Assembly (NCBI GenBank): GCA_022702705.1
Contig: CM040434.1
Span: forward strand, 56,508,491-56,572,490
Length of the DNA: 64,000 nt
Reading direction: 5' to 3'
Source of the DNA: Papilionanthe hookeriana x Papilionanthe teres
Lineage: Eukaryota; Streptophyta; Magnoliopsida; Asparagales; Orchidaceae
This document shows positions 33,508 through 44,433 of the stretch, piece by piece; position 1 is the stretch's first letter; every line of letters begins with the position of its first letter. Both the position numbers and the translations under genes were made by a program. The notes under the pieces were generated by a model. That model saw only the letters and a list, made by a program, of their open reading frames with translations, ran no database searches and was not told where the DNA came from.

Positions 33508-35301
33508 TGACTCCTGCCAGATATTTATGCTTACGTTTTACACTTCATATTTCTTTTCAATGATAATATCTCTTTCTTTTAAACGGCGCTAAAAACTTGA
33601 CTCTGAAGCAAATAAGAAAACAATTTTAATTATTTTATAATATGGGATTCTATGGAAGTATACGTATCGTTTATCAAGTAATATATGACGTTCTGATTAA
33701 GCCCTGAGATATCAAACCCACAGAGAAATATCTAAAATTTTAAAGAGAGCAGAAAAACAACTTTTTACTTTTTAAAATGATTTTGTAAAGTATGTTTTAA
33801 GATAGAAAGTTTTAAATTTATTTTTGATATTTTCTTTTAAGAAAATGTAAAGTAAGCAACTAAAATTAACAAGACTATAAAACTATATATGAAAGCAAGT
33901 GAGAATAAAATATATTTTTCCTCTTTCAATGAATCAGTAATAATTATGGAATTTCATTGTGGAAGTATCTGAATGTGTTGTTCCAAATAGGAGCAAATAT
34001 ATTTTTTACCCTTACTTGGTTCTATAAAGAACATTGATTAATCTGAAGTTTTGAAAGCTTGTAGATGGGTTACGCAGGAAAGATGCTAGCTCTCACTCTA
34101 AAGATCCCTCTTCTCCCTCCACCTGGGGGCTAACATCTCATAACAAAATTTAAAACATCAAACCAAATTGGGGGCTTTAGCCTGTCACTCTAAAGTCCTC
34201 TAATTTTACTTCTCATTAAAAATGCATATCTCTCTATTTATTTGCACTCAACCATATAGACTACAATTCTCACCCATACAATTTCATGTGATTCTCTCAA
34301 AGCGTTGATAAAGGCAATACCGCATTGGTTCTTACATGTCCTCACAACAAATTTTAACATCTCAAATGGCCAAATTAAGAAGTAAATGAAGTGCAAAGTA
34401 GTGAATCATCACAACTTCTTCCAACATTAAACACTTATACTTCACACAATTTTCTTCCATAATTTGATTACTTCATCATTTAAAAGGAAAAAGATAAAGA
34501 AAACTACTCAGAACCCATAGAGAAAACATAAGCATAATTTGATTTGAAAGTAGAAATTAAAGTGAAAACACAAAAATTCTTACTTAAAAACCAAATGTAA
34601 AAACAAATATAAAGACTTATCTGAAAATACTCTCCACATGTCTCTTGAAGTTCCTCTGAAACTTTTGCTTTCCACTAGATAACTCCTTAGAGGTTGGCGC
34701 TCAGCTCTAAGGATTGACTCTCCTAAATTCTAATACAAACTATAATAAAGTAAATTCGAAAAGTAAGGAAAGTATGGCAAGAAGACTCTCTTTCTTCCTC
34801 TCTCCCTTCAACCACTTCAAGATTTTCTCCAACTTCTCGTACCAATACTTCTCTTCAAAACTCTTCTCTTTTTCTGATCTTAAGTCTTCATTTTAAATAT
34901 CTTCAAAATGTGCTTTGGTATCTCGTCAAATTATATCCAGCTTCAATGTATCTACTAAAGGATGCACCTTTTCATTTAAATTTGCTGCCCATAAGAAGTT
35001 AAGGAAGTTTAAACTAAAAGTTGCTTCAAACACCCCTTGAAAATGGCGCCAATATTGAGTTAATTCGTATTTTTTAACTGTGGCGCCTATGAGCCAGCCA
35101 TCGGCACTTAGGCGGCATAGGCGAAACTTTGCATACTTCATATTTTTGCTCCAAATTTGATCATTTTTTCTCCTTTCATCATAATCTGTTATTTTAATCA
35201 TACCTGCAAGATAAACACAAAAATACCTTCTATTAAAGTGTAATATCATCAAAAATAGGTAAAAAATGTGCATAAAAACACTATATATTTTAGGCGTATC
35301 A
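33508..35301 (-). mobile_element. 5' LTR of element C (1,794 bp)
   Basis: Runs from TGACTCCTGCC (33508) to GGCGTATCA (35301), giving TGATACGCC...GAGTCA on the minus strand. It resembles solo LTR D throughout (TGGTTCTATAAAGAACAT, GTAGATGGGTTA, the CTCCCTCCACCT block). A second PBS-like start plus LTR end, GGCGCTAAAAACTTGA, lies 85 bp inside the left edge. GGCGCC motifs are decayed at 35043-35110. Confidence 0.85.
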
Positions 35302-36984
35302 GCCACTCTGGCGCCGGTGCACTAGAAGTGGGTAGTCACGGCTGCACTAGCCCACCGACGAGGTGGTGTCGGGCACTAGCATGGCTTGGGTGCGTTAGAG
35401 TTGAGGCGCGGGTGCGCCTAGACTAAATTTTCCCTTGGTGCCTTAAACATGTGTAAGGGAACTCATGAGGGAATTTATGAACTATGGGGTACTTCATAGG
35501 AGTAGAGTACATGCTAACAAATACGGGTCAACACTCTCTGTGGTTTGAGGAAGAAGTGTACAATTGCTTACACAAACACTCCTTACGATGTCAAGAAGAG
35601 TCACCTGACAAAATAGAATTGAACTATAGAATTTGAGGGCATGGTTGTCTTCCTACACACTAGAGGTGCGCTCCTACATACGGAGTACAAGAGAACGATA
35701 ACAAGAGTTATTTTATTTATTAAATATTAATGGATAAAAATTATTTAATAGCTTTTTTGTTATCTCAACAAAGATTGCAATTTGGACTAGAGCTCACTAT
35801 CGCTGAGCTACTTGCTTTTATCCATCAAATTTAGTTGGACCACCAATGCATTGACACTAGATCTCAAATAACACATATAAGTGGCTAGAGTAATTTTGCT
35901 ATCATTGTAATTTTTCATAATTTAATTTTTCTCTAACCAACCTTTGCAAACTATTTTGTAGGATGAGTACAAGAACGTGAAGAAGGTTGACATTCAGTGC
36001 CCAGGAGGAGTTTCTATCCATAGTAGTGATCTATTGGACTATGAGCTTTAGAAAGAATTCATTCAGGGTAAGAAGAAAGGAAGGAATTTTTGCTTGGGAT
36101 CACAGGAAAATGCGTACGACACACATTGTTCTTTTTCTGGCCATAGCGCTTGTAGGCAAGCCTTCGCATTTATTACAGATATAGAGACTAAAATTTCTTC
36201 TTAGCTCACTCAAATGGAGGCAAGAATGAAGATGGAATAGGAGATGCAACGTGAGGCACGTTAGAGAAAGAGAAGCAACCTACAAAGGTGGAGGTGGAGA
36301 AGGAGGAGGATGAGGATGAGGAAGAGAATGAGGACGAGGATGAGGAGGCAGATGAGGATTATGATTACTTTCATTTCATTTATTCTTCTAAGACATTTAC
36401 AGATTAGTTGTGTATACATTATTTCCTTTTTTTGTTGTTTATCTTCATATAATTCTAGTTTACTAGCTATGTGGATACATAATTATATTGTATGGTGCAT
36501 ATTTTATATTTTTTGTGATGTGATTGCTTGTGTGAAAATTCTAATGAAAAAAAATGAGGTTATTTATTTTTATTCAGATATAATTTTTGACAGCCAAGTG
36601 GCATTTTTCTGGCGGGCTATTAAGATCTAAAAACCGACAGACATTGCACGTCAATTTTTCAAATGATTGTATGTTGACGGGTAGCTATCACCCATCAGTT
36701 ACTTGATAGGCATAAACTGATGGGGTAAGTCTCTGTTTGAAATGCTAATGATGGGCAAAGGCCCATTAGAATACTGTTGAAAGAAAAAGTGCATTAGAAA
36801 AACATCAAAAATTTACTTTTCGACCATCATAAAAGTAACAGTCGTCTACCCCTGACGATCGTCACTTTTTAAAAGAACCGACAACAATGTCATTACTTCA
36901 GACGGGTTGAGGCCTCTGAAAATTGACTAAACCTACTGTTTGATAAAAAGTATCAGTTTGATTTAATGGAAAATTTTATAAGAT
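35302..36984. other. Mixed remnants, possibly CACTA-like
   Basis: No intact gene is seen. The plus strand at 36180-36370 reads as a Met/Glu-rich coil (QLTQMEARMKM) followed by an Asp/Glu repeat. This resembles the tail of Ptta/En-Spm-type transposon proteins, but the reading has stops. 36625-36935 holds GACGGGTAGCTATC, CCATCAG and ACCGACA motifs in both orientations, like CACTA subterminal repeats. No CACTA terminus was found, so the assignment is weak. Confidence 0.35.
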
Positions 36985-37241
36985 GTTGTTGAGAATTGCA
37001 TTGCTTTATGGTACGAAATGTTGGCTTGTAAACAAGAATCATAAATTTAAGTTAGGAGTTCTTGAGATGAGAATGCTTAGGTGGATGAGTGGTTCCATAC
37101 TTAGAGGCAAAATGTGAAACAAATATGTCCATGAAAGGGTTAGAGTAGCTCTAGACGGATAAGATTAGACAGAGTCATCTTATATGATTTGGTTATGTTA
37201 AACGTTGACCATTTGATGACCCAGCTAGGAGAGTAGATGTT
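36985..37241 (+). pseudogene. RTE-type LINE, end of reverse transcriptase ORF (left piece)
   Basis: The plus-strand reading LYGTKCWLVNKNHKFK, EMRMLRWMSG and NKYVHERVRVAL, with stops, matches the C-terminal end of plant RTE-clade non-LTR retrotransposon proteins. It is interrupted at 37241 by solo LTR D; the 3' end of the LINE lies at 39102-39275. Confidence 0.75.
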
Positions 37242-39101
37242 TGATCCCAGATATTTATGCTTACGTTTTATTTCCTTTTAATTATATATCCTTCTTTACA
37301 ATGATGCCAAAACTTGATGTCAATACAAATGAGAGTTTAATTGATATTATTATAAAATAAGATTTTACACAAGTATACGTATAATTATCAAGTAATATAG
37401 AGCTTTCTGATTAAGCCCCGAATATCGATCCCACGGAGATCGTTGTTAATCACAACAGCTTTCAAGAGAAGTTCTAGTCTATGATAACACACCCTAGCTT
37501 GGAAGTTCGATAAAAGTTTGGTCTTGATTATATACTACAATTATCACTACAATACTACTTCTAATGCTAAACTACTTAATGAAAATTAGAAAGTGAAGTT
37601 TAAATATATTAAAATACTCTTCCCCATACATTGAAATTAGTGACATGTGTAAAAGTAAAACAAGTAGCGAGAGAGATTGTGACAAATATGAGCAATTATA
37701 TTCTTTACTCTTACTTGGTTCTATAAAGAACATAAATTAATTTGATGATTTTAAATGTTGTAGATGGGTTAGGCAGGAAAGATACTAGCTCTCACTCTAG
37801 AGTTCCCTCTTCTCCCTCCACCTAGGGGCTAACATCTCATAACAAAACTTTTCACATCAAACCAAATTAGGGGCTTTAGTCTGTCACCCTAAAGTCCTCT
37901 AATTCTATACCTCTTAAACATGCATATCTACCTATTTATTTACACTCAACCATATGGACTACATTCTAACTCATATAATCTCATGTGATTTTTACCAATA
38001 GTTGACTGAGACAATACCGCATTGGTTCTTACATGTTCTCACAACAGATTTTAACATGCAAGTTGATCAAGTTTACATGTAAATGAAGATCAAAGTAAAA
38101 TCATCTCAATATATTCTCACTCGACTCAATTTTATATCCTACACATTCATACTAATTCATTGTAAGAGGGAAGAGTAAAGAAAACTACTCACTACACATG
38201 AAGAAACAACAAAAACTTTTCATTGAACAAGTCTTTGAAACCACACAAACAAAATACTAGATTCAAATCAAAATACAATAAAAATATTTATCTTTGATGG
38301 AAAGCAAACTCTCCTTGTATAGCAAAAGCAATCTCCTTACAATCCTCTCCAAGAACAAAGTGAAAATAAAAGAAGAATTTTCTACACTCTCTCTTTCTCT
38401 CTCACCTTGTCGCCCCACTTGGGGCTCACGCCCAAGTCTTCTTCTTCTCGGCCTTCTTCTCCTCTTATAATAGTTCCTCTCCCTTCTATAAATCTTCTTC
38501 TTTAAGAGTTTGCAAGCCTTAATTATAATTTTCCAAAAGATGCTTAAGTGTCTCTTCAAAAAGAGTCCACATTCAATGAATCATTCTAAGGGTGTCTTAA
38601 GTGCTTTTTCACTCCAAGAGACACATCCCTTCCATAATAACTCCTTATAACTGGCCAAAACTCTTCTATAAAGTTTATTTTATCATTCACAACGAATTTC
38701 CTGTGAAATAAGCTTCACAACGCTTCGAAAATAGTCCAAATCCGATGTTTCTTCAAGAAGTTATGCCAAAAACTGTCACCAACCGTCACTGGCGGCTATG
38801 TGCTGATTGTTGGGCGCATAGGCGCCACTGCCTGGCTGCTAAGCACCAACTGGGTGACGCTTAGGCGCCAGACATAGGTACAAATGTGTCTGGTTCGACT
38901 CATTTTGCTCTGGTATGCTCTGGTTCGACTCTTTTTGCTCCGATATGCTTCATTTTGGTCCATTTTTGTTCTTTTTGCTAAAATCACTCTGAATTCTTCA
39001 ATTTGATGTACCTACAACCAAAAACACAATAAAACATACCTTTAAAGTTCAATATCATTATAAAATATGACATAAAAAATAATACATTTTTAGGTTGATC
39101 A
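37242..39101 (-). mobile_element. Solo LTR D, C-like Athila family (1,860 bp)
   Basis: Starts TGATCCC and ends GGTTGATCA, flanked on both sides by ATGTT (37237-37241 and 39102-39106), a perfect 5 bp target duplication. No internal region is present, so it is a solo LTR. It matches LTR C throughout, including the internal PBS-like start (GATGCCAAAACTTGA near 37303). GGCGCC motifs lie at 38813-38870. Confidence 0.9.
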
Positions 39102-39275
39102 ATGTTTAAAATTTGACTATGTTAAGAAAGAGGTATACCTAAGAAGGCATTAGCATGTTTTATAAAAATGATCTAATAATAAATGAAATATGACACACAA
39201 TAGAACATAATAAGGAAAAAAAATTTATGTAGTCGGCCCCACTTAGCAGAACGAAGGTTTGTTATTGTTATTGAT
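39102..39275 (+). mobile_element. RTE LINE 3' end (right piece)
   Basis: Contains ATGTAGTCGGCCCCACTTAG and ends in a short TTG/TTA repeat (GTTTGTTATTGTTATTG). This is the typical 3' end of plant RTE LINEs. It continues the left piece across solo LTR D. Confidence 0.8.
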
Positions 39276-39559
39276 GTATCAAATGAAATCTACTGCCCTG
39301 TATATTTTTTAACAAGAAATGAGTAAATTGCCATAATAAATGGACCAAATTTTATTATCTTCCGTTACAGTGCTTTGATATACAATTTTAGGTACGTGGA
39401 GAGATAAAATATTGATGACGCTTATTAATTATACTTGATTTATTTGAAGTTCTGTAATTTTTTTTAGGATCAGAATTTAATTGTGCATATTTTAGTATGA
39501 ATTATCATAATGATTTTATTTAATGATTATGGGTGATATTATATATTTATGATTATTTA
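39276..39559. other. AT-rich sequence, nothing recognised
   Basis: Between the LINE end and the MITE. No gene, no repeat structure. Confidence 0.4.
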
Positions 39560-39740
39560 GTGTGTGTTTGGGGCAGTTTATCCAGATAAGTCGCTTATCT
39601 GAAAACGCGAACTGCGGGGATAGACCCGTGTTCAACATTTAGCGTAAAATACCAATTGCGTTTTCGGATAAACTATTTAAACACAGTTTCGAAACTGTTG
39701 AAAACGCCGCTGCTACGGATAAGCCGTCCCAAACGAAACC
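39560..39740. mobile_element. Harbinger-type MITE (181 bp)
   Basis: Left end GTGTGTGTTTGGGGCAGTTT; the reverse complement of the right end is GGTTTCGTTTGGGACGGCTT. TTA flanks both sides (39557-39559, 39741-39743). The terminal core GTTTGGGGCAG is shared with the 10.4 kb Harbinger. It is non-coding. Confidence 0.85.
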
Positions 39741-39950
39741 TTAGGCAGATATTTTCTATTCAAGTAGTCATTGAGTATAATCAAAATGGGTACTAACGAT
39801 AGCTGCACTGATAAGATTGCCAACAGTTGCTACATAGTGCTTGATTCAGATGTGTCGATTTGAAGTTTGACAAATATGAACCAAATCAAATTAACAAAGT
39901 GATTGAATCTAAATATGTTGACATATGCTACAACCCCCTTGCATCCCCAT

Positions 39951-40050
<100 letters not shown>

Positions 40051-40248
40051 AATCAATTACATTGGATTAATTTTATTTGGTGATTAGAATATTTGTCAAA
40101 TATTGATTATAATTATAAATTCATAAAATTTTCTATTATCATTACAAAATTTTAAAATAATCAAATACACGAGTAATCACTCGTTAATCTTTTAAATACT
40201 TACTGACCAAAAGTTTTTCAACCCTAAATAAACAAGTATAAAAAAATC

Positions 40249-41117
40249 AGGGTGATTTATATGCATAGCACTCCAAACTTTTAATATTACATATTTCATG
40301 TGCACATCACTGCTATGGTGAATGTCGAACTCAAAATTTCTCATCTTGCTTCTCTCCCTCATAAAATCTTTGCCCGCGTATTTCGTCCTAAATCTGTATC
40401 AGCTAATCTTATTGGACACTTTTGCCTCTACACCTTCAAAGGCTACCAGCTTAAGAAATTGCAGTGTTAGCTTCGGCGAGTTATACTTTCCTATTTTTTC
40501 TTTGGCCAAAAAGGAAGATGTGGGAGGCGCAACAGAAGACTAAGGGCCCGTTTGGTGCAGCTTATAAGTGTGAAAATGCCGCATCACCGTTTAAAAAACT
40601 TGTTTCGACAGCTTATCCAAAAATGTGGTTTAGTTTTTACACTAAACACAAGCCGCCGGTCAAACATAGTGGTCGACCCACGAGACGCGTTTCATGATAA
40701 GTTGCTTATCCTGAAATGCACAAGTTGCCCCAAACATACCCTGACCTGACGGGTTTGATGGAACATCATTTCCTGTGTTGAGAAAGTCTAGGGATTTAGA
40801 GAATATTCATATTGTTAGAATTTCAACATTTTAGGAATCCCCAAGCTTTGGTTCCCCCAATTTCAACTCAATTCATCTCTGTTTTTCAACATTACTACTC
40901 CTCTAGTCTGAAATTTGCCGGCAGTATCTCATATTGGGAAAATATTTGAAGGCGGAAGACGTACACAAAACTGCGTACGTTAGGAGGTTAGAAGGAGGAT
41001 ATTGTGGGGTTATATCCCGGTTATCCCTCATACTGGGGGTGCTGTAAATGTAAATAGTTAAATTTAAGTGTGAAATATCTAATATTAAAAGTTTTGAGTG
41101 CTATGCATGGAAATACC
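40249..41117. mobile_element. TIR element of about 0.87 kb, possibly Mutator-like
   Basis: About 50 bp inverted repeats: ATGCATAGCACTCCAAACTT at 40260 pairs with the reverse complement of 41065-41117 (ATGCATAGCACTCAAAACTT), continuing through TTTAATATTA. The interior holds a 73-codon frame (40322-40543) that I do not recognise. It is interrupted by a Harbinger MITE, and the reading GFDGTSFPVLRKSRD lies beyond it. The interior may be a captured gene fragment. A-rich flanks make the target duplication ambiguous, so the superfamily is uncertain. Confidence 0.55.
40544..40741. mobile_element. Second Harbinger-type MITE (198 bp)
   Basis: Left end GGGCCCGTTTGGTGCAGCTT; the reverse complement of the right end is GGGTATGTTTGGGGCAACTT. 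Flanked by TAA and TGA, a 3 bp target duplication with one change. It is nested in the TIR element 40249-41117. Confidence 0.75.
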
Positions 41118-41439
41118 AAAAAAAAGTAACATGTATATTATTTATTACATTTAATAAAATAATGAAATTTAGTAAACAAAAATTCATTTCTTTATTAATA
41201 CATATAATTTAAATTAACAGCTTTTATATGTATTATTTAATTTAGTCATATTTTGATTCATTCAAATTAACGATCGAAGGTTGGATCGTTCGGTTTGTTA
41301 CGCGAAAGCAAGCTCTGTCCTTCCCCCCTCCTCTCGCGTTTGTTCGTTGGTATCTCTCTAGCTTTCGTTCTTTCTTCCTCTCTCTTGTTCGTTCCTCTTC
41401 TCTGGCAGTTCGGCTCGTTCTTTCTTTAGCTTCCATAAA

Positions 41440-41705
41440 TCACTAATAGTAGGCACTGAACGTTCGGAACCGACATCGCCTGTGGTAGTTGCTGCGGCGG
41501 CGGCACAGGCGATTCAGCCTTCTTCACCTCACTTATTCTTCTCATCCGCGGCGGCGGCGAGTCCCAACACTGCTTCCCAGTGCCAGATAGTGATCGCTAT
41601 CGATCTGAGCGATGCGAGCGCCTATGCCGTGAAGTAGGCTGTCCAGAGCTACATCCGCCCAGGAGACGCTGTTATCCTTCTTCATGTCCGCCCCACTTCC
41701 GTTCC
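41440..41705 (+). pseudogene. Universal stress protein (PHOS32-like) exon 1 fragment
   Basis: The plus-strand reading shows an Ala/Ser/Pro-rich leader, then CQIVIAIDLSDASAYAVK, a stop (TAG at 41636-41638 where the family has Trp), then AVQSYIRPGDAVILLHVRP and TSV. This matches the start of plant USP-domain proteins of the PHOS32 group, which bind nucleotide and act in stress signalling. The stop, the lack of an in-frame start and the loss of homology after 41705 show a dead fragment. The C/T-rich sequence 41300-41440 may be its old 5' UTR. Confidence 0.8.
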
Positions 41706-41989
41706 TATTCTCTGCCATTAAACTGAAAAGCTAAATGGTTTGAACAACATGCTCTTATATTAGAAGATGGAGCTCTTATTGCTGGATCTGGTTGTCGAAT
41801 AGGTAACTTGCATCCCTGCCATGAAAAAAAATAATGTTTCGGGTTTTCATTTCTGAAACATGTCATGAATCTTGAATTATCTGAACCTATAAGAAATTAG
41901 AATATAAATGCATTTATATGGAACACTATAATTGTGAATGGTAACAAATAGCCTCTAGATTTAGAAATTATATAAGTTCTCAATTTTAT

Positions 41990-42930
41990 TTAGGTTCTAT
42001 GTAAGTTGAACCTAAAACTGGGTTAACTTGGGTTCAAGTTGGGTTGAACCTAAGTTACAGGTTTGATTTAGGTTCAATATAAGTTGATACTAAATTTTTG
42101 TTGACTTAGGTTCATTGTTGGTTGAAACTAAAATTGGGTTAGCTTGGGTTCAAGTTGGTTTGAACATGAGTTTGGGTTAACTTAGGTTCAAGTTGGGTTG
42201 AACCGAAGTTATAGGTTTGATTTAGGTTCTATGAAAGTTAAACCTAAAATTGGGTTAACTTGGATTCAAGTTGGGTTGAACCTGAGTATGGGTTAACTTG
42301 ATTTTAAGTTAGGTTGAACCTAAGTTATAGGTTTGGCTTAGGTTCTATGTAAATTGAACCTAAAATTGGGTTAACTTGGGTTCAAGTTGAGTTAAACCTA
42401 AGTTATAGGTTCAATTTAGGTTCTATGTAAGTTGAACATAAAATTAGGTTAACTTGGGTTCAAGTTGGGTTGAACCTATGTTATAGGATCGATTTAGGCT
42501 CAATATAAGTTGAACCTAAATGTTTTTTGACTGAGGTTCAATGTAGGTTGAACTTGAAATTGGGTTACCTTGTGTTTAAGTTGGGTTGAACCTAAGTTTG
42601 GGTTAACTTGGGTTCAAGTTAGGTTGAACTTAAGTTATATGTTTGATTTATGTTCTATATAACTTGAGCCTAAAATTGGGTTAACTAGGTTTCAAGTTGG
42701 GTTGAACCAAAGTTATAGGTTTGATTTAGTTTCTATTTAAGTTGAACCTATAATTGGGTTAACTTGGGTTCAAGTTGGGTTGAACCTAAGTTATAGGTTT
42801 GATATAGGTTCAATATAAGCTGAACTTAAAGGTTTGTTGACTTAGGTTCAATATGGGTTGAACCTAAAATAGGGTTAACTTGAGTTCAAGTTGGGTTGAA
42901 CCTAAGTTATAGGTTTAAGTTTTGTTTTTT
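41990..42930. repeat. 78 bp minisatellite with 39 bp half-units
   Basis: About 11-12 head-to-tail copies of a unit built on TTGGGTTAACTTGGGTTCAA and GTTGGGTTGAACCTAAGTTA. ATAGGTTTGATTTAGG landmarks recur at steps of about 78, 117 and 154 bp, that is, multiples of about 39. Copies differ by point changes. The right edge is a poly-T run at 42920. Confidence 0.92.
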
Positions 42931-44090
42931 TTTTAAGGGGGTTGATTGTGTATTTTAAGTTTAACATAGATTAAACTTAAATAAGGGTTAATAATCTTTT
43001 GAAACTTCATTTTTTCATTTTTTTCATCATTGTTGGGTATTCTTTAAATATCGCTCTTTAATAGATAGGGTTGTTTGTACTTATATGTCTGTTTACTCGA
43101 CAGGTTCATTTTCAAGAAAAACTGATATTTTGGAAACTAGTTTGTCTCACTGAATGAATTCAAGATTTAAGTCATCCTTAAAATGGTACAATAGAACTTT
43201 GAAAAGGTGGATTATTCAGTTATTTAGCACGTGGAAGAAACAACAGATTTAATTTCTTAGATAAATAGTAGTTTGTTTCTCGGTGAAGATAAGCTTTAAT
43301 TCAAAATTTATCTATGCTTTAAAGCTGCTGGATATGGATAATTAATAAACAAAGCATATTGAAAGAAAATTTTGGGGCAAGCCTCCTTTAATTGTTGCTA
43401 TTATATGCTTTGAAGCTGCTTGATATGGATAATTAATAAACAAAGCAAGCCTCCTTTAATTGTTTCTATTATATGTTATTGTTAACCTGTCTATTTCACC
43501 TTTATAGTGCAGTCTCCTAATTTTTTTTATTTAAACGTCACAGCTAAGCTTGAGCAGAGATAATGAGTGAAATACAGTAATCTTTGCTTCATTACTATGT
43601 ATTGCTGCAAATACTTAAGATGTAAGCAGAATACTTGAACCATTGAAAGGGAAGAAAAATTTTCTTGCTTGCTTTTGTCCAATATTTTGTACATGATTAC
43701 AAAGATTTGGGTGGTACAAATGTAAAACCTATAGCTTAGGTGTTAGATATACACAATAGTTGGGTGGTATTTATGTAAATGCCCCTCTTATGTTTACAAT
43801 TTATTTCATTATTTAAACTTAAAATATTAATAATTTAATTGAGAAATGAAAAATATATATTTATATATCAAATATCTAAATACAATTTCTTAAGAATAAA
43901 TTATGAGGGCAGAGTGATCATTTTTTTAAAAATAATCGTCTCGCAACTGTTTTCACACCATGCAACAAATAAACAGTCAATTTTTCTCATGATTTTTCGC
44001 ACCAACTTTCTGAGGCAGCGTCAGAGAGACCCTAAATTGGTTTTATCAAATGAAATATTATCCTTTCTAAATTATATGGTTAGCGGACAC
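42931..44090. other. Non-coding sequence upstream of the RhoGAP gene
   Basis: No gene is seen. A local duplication lies at 43318-43475 (described separately). A GGGTGGTAC...ATGTAAA.CC block lies near 43710-43790 and has a partial relative near 20100. Confidence 0.5.
43318..43475. repeat. Local tandem duplication of about 80 bp
   Basis: GGATATGGATAATTAATAAA and CAAGCCTCCTTTAATTGTT each occur twice (43330/43423 and 43379/43445). The first copy contains an extra stretch. Confidence 0.85.
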
Positions 44091-44111
44091 AGTGCAGTTG
44101 CCAACTTCAGT

Positions 44112-44216
44112 CCCTATATATGGCATCGAGTTAGCGCTTCTAGGCATCACGCGTTCTACCTCAAATTGTAGCTATATATGGCATCAAATTAGCGCTTCCC
44201 CCGCATTACACGTTAT
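44112..44216 (+). promoter_or_regulatory. Duplicated TATA region, likely RhoGAP promoter
   Basis: CTATATATGGCATCGAGTTA and CTATATATGGCATCAAATTA occur about 58 bp apart, each followed by GCGCTTC and a CATyACrCGTT block. Both are upstream of a C/T-rich leader, so two TATA boxes could serve the gene at 46658. Confidence 0.5.
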
Positions 44217-44433
44217 TACGCAAACCGAGATTTGTTGCATTTGTCCTCTTCTTCGCTTGTTTTCGTATCTCTTTTCGCTCGCAGTAGCTGTGGATTATCG
44301 ATCTCCATCTATCATTCTCCCTATCTCGTTGCTGCGATCATTCTCCTCTACAGATTTGGTATCCATTGGCGACTTGCAGCTCTTGTCGCCCTCTTCTGAT
44401 TCTTCTAATTTTGATCTAAGCGACGAGCGTAGA
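44217..44433 (+). other. Possible 5' UTR exon of the RhoGAP gene
   Basis: A C/T-rich, moderately GC-rich leader with TCTTCTTCGC, ending at a GTAAGA donor at 44434. The likely acceptor is the AG just before the ATG at 46658. A long open frame crosses it but resembles no protein. The UTR role is inferred from position and composition. Confidence 0.4.

Noticed and set aside
1480..35301. LTR B and LTR C as the two LTRs of one element
   Set aside because: LTR B differs from LTR C in length, edges and GGCGCC spacer type, whereas C matches solo LTR D. They are different families.
36625..36935. CACTA transposon terminus
   Set aside because: Motifs resemble subterminal repeats, but no CACTA end or 3 bp target duplication was found; kept only as a weak remark.
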